Below, piece by piece: positions 56,421-64,000 of a stretch of DNA of 64,000 bases (position 1 is the stretch's first letter; each line of letters opens with the position of its first letter). The notes beneath the pieces were generated by a model. It ran no database searches, was not told where the DNA came from, and saw only the letters and a list, made by a program, of their open reading frames with translations. Location of the stretch: assembly GCA_947683625.1 (NCBI GenBank), contig CANTUR010000623.1, positions 819,001 through 883,000 of the forward strand. The letters run 5' to 3'. The translations under genes and the position numbers were made by a program. This DNA is from Mallotus nudiflorus (lineage: Eukaryota; Streptophyta; Magnoliopsida; Malpighiales; Euphorbiaceae).

Positions 56421-57879
56421 AAAATATTGGGACATACATACCCAAACACATACTTATAGTCCATCACCTTAAAAAATAGCATAACACAAGCCATTATGAC
56501 CAAAGTTCTACACCTAGCTTACAAAACAAACTCATCAACTATAACTGTCATGTTAGGGCAACAACTGTACCTCCTCAGTATTCATATTTATTATAAGATT
56601 TGACAACATCCTTATCACGTCTCATAAGCTCCTGCTATACTCCTAATACAAGTGTTCAAAGTAGCTTCCCTCAATTCCCACTCCCAATGAGCCACAGTAT
56701 GATATTACTACACAAGCAAAAGTAATAAGTCATATCATGCATATATACGTACATATTATATAGGTATAAGCAAATGACTTACAGTACCAGTTGAGCACTA
56801 TAGTGCTCCATGAAATAACATTGGGAGCTAGCAAGGCGAACAAATAATGAGTCCACCTTAGGACGAGGAACCTAAAGGAGGAAAAATAAATAAGACTTAA
56901 CATCAAGAAAAAGCAATAACCATAAGGCAAAAGAAACTCATATGAGTCACCTTCGTAGGAGCATAAGATAGCGAATGGCAATTGAACATCAGAAATAAAT
57001 AAGTTGTAAAGCCACAATGATGGTCAATCCCTATAATATAGCAATAATGGGATCAATATTACTCTTGCTTAACATGCTCTCAGAAGATGCACTATAATCA
57101 TGTGAAGTGCCAGTAGCACCCTCTACATTAAGCTCCTCATCAACTGTGTGAGACATGGAATTAGTCCTGCTACGACGAGAGTGACGCCTTTATAATGACC
57201 AAAACAAATAATAATTTCAAAATTCATTTCCTTTTCATTTATCACTAATAAGTTTGTTTCATGAATAAAATAAAGAAAATGAAAAACTAGCACATAATGA
57301 AGCATAAGAAGGAGGAGTTTACTAAATGGTAATGCTAAAGTATTGGGGTTGTAGCCACCCTCACTTAGAAGGAGGAGTATACTCGCCTATGAAAACAACA
57401 TCAATCAACTGAGGGATTAAGACATTGATATAAGAGGCATCCTAAAGCAATAAAAATGCTTTTATAGGCTCTCTAATCGATGCTATAATAAGCTCATCAC
57501 TTGCCAACTCACGTCCCTAATACATGGAACCAGGCTAGGGCATCAAAATTTTTCTTCCCTTTAGACCTTCCCACTAGTGGAAAACTTATTCTCTTAAATA
57601 CCAAGAACGATCCACATTACTAGTCAGCTACACTCTTAAACGAGTTAGCAAGCCAACCCCTCACATCTCGCTAGACCATGAATCCTTAAATAGGGCCCAC
57701 CATTAAAAATGGATCTACAAATAGAAACAAGTGTTCAAACACATAAAGCAAAAAAAAATGAAAATATCATAATAACAATATACTTGATCAAAAGATAAGT
57801 GCATCAAAAGCCTCCTAGCCATAACAGGGGATGTAATCAAATCCCAAGTTTGGTTTAACTAAGTTCTCTATTGATGAAA
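56421..57879. other. Unassigned DNA beyond RNase H
   Basis: No integrase could be followed here. Minus-strand open stretches (56730-57017, 57123-57305) have no motif that I recognise and may be decayed introns or exons of the PMD-like sequence to the right. Confidence 0.4.
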
Positions 57880-58600
57880 GCCAACCTTAGTCCCATCAAT
57901 CTCATAAGAGCAAGGGAAAATACCAAACTTATAGGCCCAGATTCGCCAAAGCACAAGTCAATGACAGGAGACTAATAGAAAAGAAAAAATAAATAATAAA
58001 AGATAAGAAGAAAATGCAACTTACATCATTAACCATTTGGTAGCTGCGCAGCCTCGAAGCTCCTCGACTAGTAGTATCCAGTCCTTGATATAAGTACAAG
58101 AGAGCAACGACACCCTAGGCATACTTAGGAAGCCTGTCCAAGTCTCTAAGAAGAAGCATCAACCATAAAGCACCAGTGAACGAGAGGTTCAAAAATATAA
58201 TCACAATCAGTAGGTAGAAAAGAAAGCAATGGGAAAATGGATTCATCATCGCCCTCCTCTTCGCATAATCTGCATACACCTCATTAACAAATTTAGAATT
58301 GTAAATAAGGGAAGCACACTTATCCTTGCAGGTCATCTTGTATCTGAAGAGCTCTAAAGCCATTGCATCAATGGCGGTATCAGAAGTATAGGTAGCAACA
58401 CTAAAGGGGATTGGCAAACCAGTAAAGCTCAAGTCGATGATGGCTGTAAAGTCTAGAGGAGTAATAGTCTTCTCCTCGAAAAAAAAGTGGAAAGTATAAG
58501 TGGAATCCATCTACCTCTCCATTAAAGCAGTCAGAACTACTTGTCTATAATTGACTGGACCCACACTCAAAGCAGTAACAATCTTATCAAAACTAAGGCC
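57880..58600 (-). pseudogene. Plant-mobile-domain (PMD) pseudogene
   Basis: On the minus strand an in-frame sequence around 58520-58395 reads LTALMER, a stop, MDSTYTFHFFFEEKTITPLD, close to the PMD signature (ERW-PETHTFHLP-GE-TITL-DV). It is followed by GLPIPF and SNFVNEVYADYAKRRA-like words (58390-58260), LGVVALLYLYQGLDTTSRGA (58120-58060) and a FGIFPCSYEI stretch (about 57925). PMD proteins (MAIL1/MAIN-type) are involved in silencing in plants, and PMD copies are often carried by transposons. Stops and frame changes show that this one is dead. I cannot tell whether it was a host gene or a captured copy. Confidence 0.65.
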
Positions 58601-59270
58601 AATTACCCTCTACTTCACCTCAAAAGGAAGGCTCTAATAATACTGTGCCACATTATTAATACTGCTAGGTGGCTGAATAACCTTCTCAGGTTACAAAATA
58701 TTTACAAGTCAAGATCTACATCTTACTAACAATATTTCTCTTTCTTGTAGGAAATAAAGGTGATAAAGAAACACCACCAATAATCGATAACGATAATAAG
58801 ACAACAACAACTACAATGATGTCATTCTATGGAGTAGTATAAAGTTGAGAAGCTACAATCAGCTAAAAAGTAGTAAACAGCTAAGGAGCTACATCATGAT
58901 GAGTAGCAATCAAATATAGCTAAGGAGCTACCTCATGCTAAGGAGCAATCAAGCATAACTAAGAAACTACACCAAGCTAAAAAGCAATAAAGCTAAAAGC
59001 TAAGGGGTAGCAATAGTAGCATAATACAAGAACAAGAATGATAGATTAAACGAATGGAATAACTTATATCTAAATGGTGGGTAGACTATGTGTGATAATT
59101 AAGATGATGAACGAGAGGAATCTTAGCTCCCTTAGAAAAACCTTGAGCATCAAGCTTCATTTTAGCAAGAGGAAGCAAAAAGGGATGAATACACTTATGA
59201 GGATCGTTAACAGTATCGAAGTTGGCATCGTCAAAGGAAACCTCAATATTCTCAAACCAAGGAGTCAAAA
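58601..59270. other. Unassigned DNA with imperfect AGCTAAGGAGCTAC repeats
   Basis: Between about 58850 and 59005 the words AGCTAAGGAGCTAC, AGCTAAAAAGTAG and AAGCTAAAAAGCAAT recur 6-7 times at 30-45 bp spacing. The rest has no recognisable feature. An open minus-strand frame at 59086-59316 shows no motif. Confidence 0.5.
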
Positions 59271-59272
59271 AA

Positions 59273-59463
59273 GAGGCATCCATGCTAAAAATAAAGTAAC
59301 AATAAAATTGCAACAAATCAGAAAAGCAATTACAGTAAAGAGAGGAGAAGCACTTACAAAGTATGGCATAGTCTTCAAAAGATAGAAAATGAGTCCATAA
59401 GAGATAGAAGTAGATTGAGCTTACGAAGGCAAAAAAAGAAGAAGAGGTGTAAAAACACTAAAA

Positions 59464-59518
<55 letters not shown>

Positions 59519-59722
59519 GAGGCATCCATGCTAAAAATAAAGTAGCAACAAAATTACAACAAATCATAAAAGTAATCAAAGAGAGGATAAGCACTTACAA
59601 AGTATAGCATAGTCTTCAAAAGATAGAAAATGAGCCCACAAGAGATGGAAGTAGAGAAAATAGAAGCAGATCGAGCTTACAAATGCAAAAAATAAAAAGA
59701 GAGGTGTAAGAACTAAACCTAT
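59273..59722. repeat. 246-bp tandem duplication with an (AT)n run at the joint
   Basis: GAGGCATCCATGCTAAAAAT occurs at 59273 and again at 59519. The next 190-200 bp match (CAACAAATCA, GCACTTACAAAGTAT, CATAGTCTTCAAAAGATAGA). An (AT)25 run (59467-59517) closes the first unit. The second unit has a 20-bp insertion-like difference (GAAAATAGAAGCAG). Confidence 0.85.
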
Positions 59723-60289
59723 TCAAAAACACATTTCACACACGAATTTATATATGTATGTATGTGTGTGCGCGCATGCATGTGCTGACCCATAGTGAAA
59801 ATATTAGAATGTAGTGGTTGTTTTAGTTCTTGTAAATACTATAGAGTCTTGTGTTTCTATCTTGATTTTTAAGCTTTCGTCTTTAAAGCTCAGTGTTTAG
59901 GTTTGACAGTGACCATCTTTGCTTCATGATTTTACTATTTGTTGTTAATATCCTTGATTATTAAAAGAATTAAAATATAGGATATCAATATTATTATAAT
60001 GTTTCATTTAATTAGTTTAGTACAACATCCACCTAGCATGTTGTCTCTTATGTATGATTTACATGTTAATTAATATTGGTCTTTGCATCTAAAAAAATAT
60101 TAGTCTCCAGTGATATCTTATTTTTTATTTTTTATTATTTTAGAGTTGATACATTTTTCTTGTTCATGCCTAAAAACTTACAACATATATACTTACTTAA
60201 ATAAGTACTTTTTTTTTTACTATAGGCCATTAGATGGGTTGAAAAAATAAATCAACCAAAAATAAAATTAATTAGAAGAATTAAATGGA
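59723..60289. other. Unassigned DNA
   Basis: A short (TATG/TG) run at 59745-59770 (TATGTATGTATGTGTGTGCG). Nothing else that I can support. The end of the Harbinger element may lie here, but no inverted end was found. Confidence 0.4.
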
Positions 60290-60882
60290 GCAATTAGCAG
60301 TTTGATAATTTTTTTGGATATCTATATTCGAGGTACAATGACTAGAAAAAGGAGTGGAGTTGAATGGGGTGACAAAGGATGATAAAGGGTTGATAATGAA
60401 TTAAAGTCCAAATTTTACTAGGAAAAATTGACAAAAAAAAAAAAGGATTGGATGAAAGAACAATGGAAGCTTTGGAATTCACTAATAGGAAAAGAAATTG
60501 GAATAGGCTGGAATCCTAGTAAAGGCACACTTGATACTTCAAATGAATGGTGGAATGTAAAAATTGAAGTAAGTTAATTTAAAACTTAATATTTGTATAT
60601 GAAAAAAATTAGTAGGTTCACTTGCATATAATTTTTTAATTTAATTTATATGTTTATACTACCAAAAAAATGAATCATTTGCACTTGCATAAGAAAGGTA
60701 TAGGACAAGAGCTTTACAATAAATATTCTATAATATTAATAGGTTCTATTGCTATTAGAGAATATGCTTATACTCTTTTTAATGGTGTGTTGTTTGATGA
60801 TATATATGTAGAAGAGGATGTAAATACATATGTAGGAATAGAGAATAACAATATAGAAGAGGACTTTGATGAGTATTTATAA
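60290..60882 (+). pseudogene. Myb/SANT-like ORF of a PIF/Harbinger element
   Basis: Translation of 60440-60575 gives GLDERTMEALEFTNRKRNWN in one frame and EQWKLWNSLIGKEIGIGWNP, SKGTLDTSNEWWNVKIE in another; the latter is the Myb/SANT-like DNA-binding domain (usual text KKLKGETGLGWDP-KGTIDA-DEWW). An open stretch (60670-60882, HKKGIGQELYNKYSIILIG) is its C-terminal tail. In PIF/Harbinger elements such a protein accompanies the transposase and helps DNA binding and nuclear import. A run of 12 A at 60434 and a spacer of about 90 bp break the frame, the latter possibly a former intron. Confidence 0.78.
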
Positions 60883-60939
60883 ATTATAATGTCTACAGGA
60901 TCTATATTAGGAGGTTCATCTTCTCAAATTACATTTGTG

Positions 60940-61690
60940 GACACTAGTCAACAAGATTCTCAATTGATTTAATAAAACTCGAAGATCCAACATTTAGTAC
61001 CATACCTTTAGCGATACTTAAGGACAATATATTTATACCTCCTTTTAAGGTACTCATGTAGTAGCTATTGATGGTACTCATGTAGGAGCTACAATATCAA
61101 AAAAAAAAAAAGTTCTAGTACAATTTATTGAGAGAAAAAGGAGTGTCCATGCAAAATATAATGGTTACATGTAGTTTTAATATGCAATTTATATTTGTCA
61201 CTGTTGGATGGGAAGGAATGGCTCATGTTGGATGACTTTTTACAGTATAGAATTCATAAAAAGGAATTAAATTTTTTCCAAACCACCACCAGATATGAAT
61301 ATATTTATAATACTAATATTTTTATATAAAATTTATTTTATTAATTTTAGAGATGTTTGTTTTATGCTTATTCATTTTTGGTAAAACATGTAGAAAAATA
61401 TTATTTGGTTGATGTTGGATATTAACAAATGGAAGGATATCTTTGACTTTACAAAAAAAAAAAAACAAACAAATATCATTTACCTGAGTTTTAACGTGGT
61501 GGTTAACTAAGAGGGCTTAAAGAAACTGTCAATTGTTAAATACTGCATTGAAAGAACATTTGGCGTTTGGAAAGTTAGATGGAAAATACTGCGCCTCATG
61601 CTTTCATATTCATTCAATACAATGGGATATTGTGATTACAACAATATCATTACATGATAACATTTAAATAAAGTCATTAAGTGATCCAAC
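60940..61690 (+). pseudogene. PIF/Harbinger DDE transposase
   Basis: AIDGTHVG at 61064-61087 is the first-Asp motif of Harbinger DDE nucleases (usual C-GAIDGTHI). VQFIERKRSVHAKYNGY, a stop, and YAIYICHCWMGRNGSC in a shifted frame give the VAGWEGSAHD text (second Asp lost in the frame change). LVDVGY, a stop, QMEGYL (61407-61440) matches VDAGYPN-PGYLAP. IERTFGVWKVRWKILRLMLS (61547-61608) carries the final Glu (codon 61550-61552). At 61050-61086 GGTACTCATGTAG is repeated, a 33-bp duplication in the active-site region. It is a decayed gene; terminal inverted repeats were not found. Confidence 0.85.
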
Positions 61691-62960
61691 ATTTATATGG
61701 ATTTAATGGGGTTATGAATGACCTCCCTCTCACAGTTAAAAAAAGTGGTTAACCATCTCGAAAATCTCTCCTAATAGTGTTCATAGGCCTAATCCCGAGA
61801 ATAGGAGAACTTTCCCTTACAGGTATTCACTCATCCCCTCTGAATGGCAAGAGTAAAATCCATAATTTGTACATTTTGATATTTTTTCGACATTTAGTGA
61901 TTTATTACATTAGAGTGAAGAAGAATGCAATACAGTTCAAATGAATTTATTGTATGATCAAACTATTTCTCATTTAATGAGAGAAAAAAAAAATCTTTCA
62001 ACAATACAAATAATGTATAATTTTATTTTTTGGATAAGAAATGTTATTTATTTTAGTATTAGATACTTTATATATATATATACACTATTAAATTAATTCA
62101 ATGATATCTATATCGGTGTTAAAATATATAAACAGCAACAACTATAAGTAATTATCCAAACATTTGTATTATTAATAAGCTAATAACTATCAACTATCAG
62201 CTAACAATAACAATTATTAACTACTAATTATCAACAACTTAGCCAAACAAACCCTTAGTCATTGCATACCTTACTTTATCCTTGTGTTAAAAAAAAATAA
62301 CGGCTAAATTTACACAATTAAGCTCAGTCCTCTAACTTTTATTATTTTTTATTCCATCTTTAAACTTTTATTTTGAATCCATTTATATAATAATAAAATA
62401 AAAATATTTTGTAAACTAATGTTGATATAGATGTAAAAAAAAAAACTTATTCTGACTAAAATAGTACTTAATTTAAAGAGATAATATAATTGAAAATAAA
62501 TTTTTCTGATATTTTTATATTAGTTTTTAATTTCATTTTTATGATTTTGAATATAATTTTTTGCATTTTACATATTTCAAATCATTTGCAATCGAATATT
62601 TATCTATTTTAAAATTATATTGGATTAAAAAGAAATGACGAGTATAAATTTAAAGGCGAAAAATATATAAAATAATAATTTTAAAATTAAATAGAAAATA
62701 ATAAAAGTTGAAATGTATTCCACATTAGTTGTTTAAAAAATAAGGATGCATATGTACATTTAGCAAAAGAAAAAATATCTTTACTTTATCCAAAACTTTC
62801 CAGCTGCTTTTTCGAAATCCAATCCTAGGTCATGCAATAACGGCCTCATTTATCCAGCTGGATTGCACCCGTTAAGAAATCATATATTATAATCATAGAA
62901 TAATCATACATTATTTATTTATTTATTTACTCTATGGACTTTTTTTTAAAAAAAAAGGAG
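61691..62960. other. AT-rich intergenic DNA
   Basis: No gene seen. AGCCAAACAAACCCTTAG at about 62232 looks like the end of a small hAT-type element, but no partner end was found. A TATATATATATA run is at about 62070. The right end probably belongs to the 3' flank of the gene at 63193-63847. Confidence 0.45.
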
Positions 62961-63192
62961 AATTAATTTCATTGTTTGGATTTGACGCCTGTGAAAAAAC
63001 CGAACAGCCATAATCGGATATATCATTTTTAGTTTCGCAATCAAACAACATATTTTCACATCTGTACAACGAAAAGTGAGAAAAACTGCAACCAACTTGC
63101 AAAAAAAAATAAAAATAAATAATAATAAAAATAATAATAAAGCGAAAAACAATTCCGTAAACAATAACGCACTGTCAACAAAGCAGAGAACT
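62961..63192 (-). other. Probable 3' untranslated region of the membrane-protein gene
   Basis: It directly follows the stop codon at 63193-63195 on the minus strand. It is AT-rich with (AAT/AAA)n runs at 63105-63145. Where the transcript ends cannot be told from sequence alone. Confidence 0.4.
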
Positions 63193-63847
63193 TTAGAAAT
63201 CGGCGATCAGTTTTCTGTGTATGCGAGATTTAGGCGAAACGCGTTTCTCGGCGATCTTTTGCAAGTTTCTGAGGTTACTTATCACAAAAACACCGCCTCT
63301 CCTGTCGCCAAATCTACTATCAACATCACTAGTCTCCATTGAATCTGCACCGACAGAAATTAAATAATTAAATAATTACAGAAAAAACGAGAAATTGAAA
63401 CTGCATTGTAGTTAACATACCTCCATGCTTGGAAGATAGCTTGAATCCTTTGAACTGAGCTAAATCTGCATCGATGTAAAAGAATTAATAATAGTTAATG
63501 ATATAAAAATCCGGGTGACAGCGTTGAATTTAATTAACTGTACCTGATGGAGAGGGAGTGTGAGAGACGAGAAAAAGTAAGAGGAAGCAGAGGAGAGTGA
63601 GAAGTGGAATAAAGTGGACGAAATTTTCAGGTGTTAGAGGAGATGAAGAAAATGATAATGACGATGACGCTGAAGAAGAGGAGAATCGGCGAGGAATCTT
63701 GGTGGATTTGCGGCGTTCATCGTCCTCGTCGGTGGGATAGTCAGGAGAAATGAAGTGTAATTTGTTGCTAGTGTCGTCTTTCTTGTGTCTTGATACTTCA
63801 TGGTTGTTGAGGTTTGAAAGTGGTGAACCTAGAGATTGCCTCTGCAT
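63193..63847 (-). CDS. Single-pass membrane protein, unknown function, three exons (166 aa)
   Basis: The only intact gene in the window. Exon 1 is 63544-63847 (ATG at 63847-63845, in MQRQSLGSPLS), exon 2 63421-63465, exon 3 63193-63344 ending in TAA. Introns of 78 and 76 bp begin GTACAG and GTATGT and end GATGCAG and GTGCAG. The three exons total 501 nt with no stop, and all junctions are in phase 1. Residues 1-70 are hydrophilic, with a lysine/arginine patch and a Ser-rich run (56-70); residues 76-95 (FVHFIPLLTLLCFLLLFLVS) form one membrane helix; LAQFKGFK follows at 103-110; the C-terminus is basic and ends HRKLIADF. I recognise the start, the LAQF-GFK word and the HRK..ADF end from a conserved plant protein family without assigned function. 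The protein is most likely a type II or tail-type anchored membrane protein; the location in the cell is not clear. Confidence 0.85.
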
Positions 63848-63930
63848 TGAATGAGATAAAGGAGAGATGAATTGAAGAAAGAGATGACCAGTGACACTCG
63901 TTTATTGTGAGGTTGGGCTGAGCTGTTTGG

Positions 63931-63942
63931 GTTTTAAATAGT
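63931..63942 (-). promoter_or_regulatory. TATA-like box of the membrane-protein gene
   Basis: On the minus strand ACTATTTAAAAC lies about 85 bp upstream of the start codon, a usual distance for a short plant leader. The sequence beyond 63950 is a poly(T)/poly(A) run. Confidence 0.5.
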
Positions 63943-64000
63943 CGTTTCTTTTTTTTTTTTTTTTACGAAATTTTGATTTCAATAAAACAAAACAAAGGGT

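Noticed and set aside
62190..62260. Possible hAT-type MITE end (GCCAAACAAACCCTTAG)
   Set aside because: No matching inverted end within 2 kb and no 8-bp duplication.
63076..63342. 88-codon + strand open frame
   Set aside because: It is antisense to exon 3 and the 3' flank of the membrane-protein gene and contains Asn/Lys runs from an AAT repeat.
1..64000. CRISPR array, phage or bacterial operon
   Set aside because: No short regularly spaced repeats with unique spacers and no bacterial coding pattern. The tandem repeats seen are 20-250 bp and lie in retrotransposon LTRs or leaders.

Overview
This window is nuclear DNA from a flowering plant, most likely a dicot. The base composition is AT-rich. 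Long stretches are degenerate LTR retrotransposons of plant type: Ty1/copia elements primed by initiator-methionine tRNA, an Athila-like Ty3/gypsy element primed by tRNA-Asp, and a Tat/Ogre-like Ty3/gypsy element. The only intact gene has plant-style short GT-AG introns. No bacterial, organellar, rRNA or tRNA genes and no CRISPR-like arrays were seen.

Layout, left to right. (1) 31-206: scrap of copia reverse transcriptase. (2) 595-15850: copia element B. Its 5' LTR is split by a complete copia element A (1525-10587, two LTRs, imperfect 5-bp target duplication ATAAA/ATAAG). B breaks off inside RNase H at 15850, against the terminal base of an inverted fragment (E2, 15851 to about 16840) of the long LTR family E. 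(3) 16906-20740: a copia gag scrap, unrecognised DNA, then an inverted LTR plus 3' noncoding tail of the same family as B. (4) About 22890-41440: an Athila-like gypsy element (LTR, tRNA-Asp primer site, gag, protease, RT, RNase H, integrase, second ORF). Its second ORF is split by a minus-strand copia element C (29843-39662, two LTRs, target duplication GAAGG). (5) 41480-45430: two homologous LTRs, D1 (+) and D2 (-), lying tail to tail. (6) 45554 to about 56420: a Tat/Ogre-like gypsy element carrying two solo LTRs, E (49478-52732, target duplication TGCCA) between protease and RT, and F (54823-56278, target duplication TTGGA) inside RNase H. (7) 57880-58600: decayed plant-mobile-domain sequence on the minus strand. 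(8) 60290-61690: remains of a PIF/Harbinger DNA transposon (Myb/SANT-like ORF plus DDE transposase). (9) 63193-63847 (minus): one apparently functional host gene with three exons, encoding a 166-residue single-pass membrane protein of unknown function.

Apart from the host gene, no coding region is intact: all carry stops, frameshifts or deletions. The interest lies in the nesting order, the asymmetric LTRs, the internal fusions and permutations, and the inverted LTR pairs. Boundaries called from terminal TG/CA-type ends plus target duplications are exact to within a few bases. Boundaries of truncated pieces are approximate. Family assignments come from recognising protein motifs by eye, without database searches.
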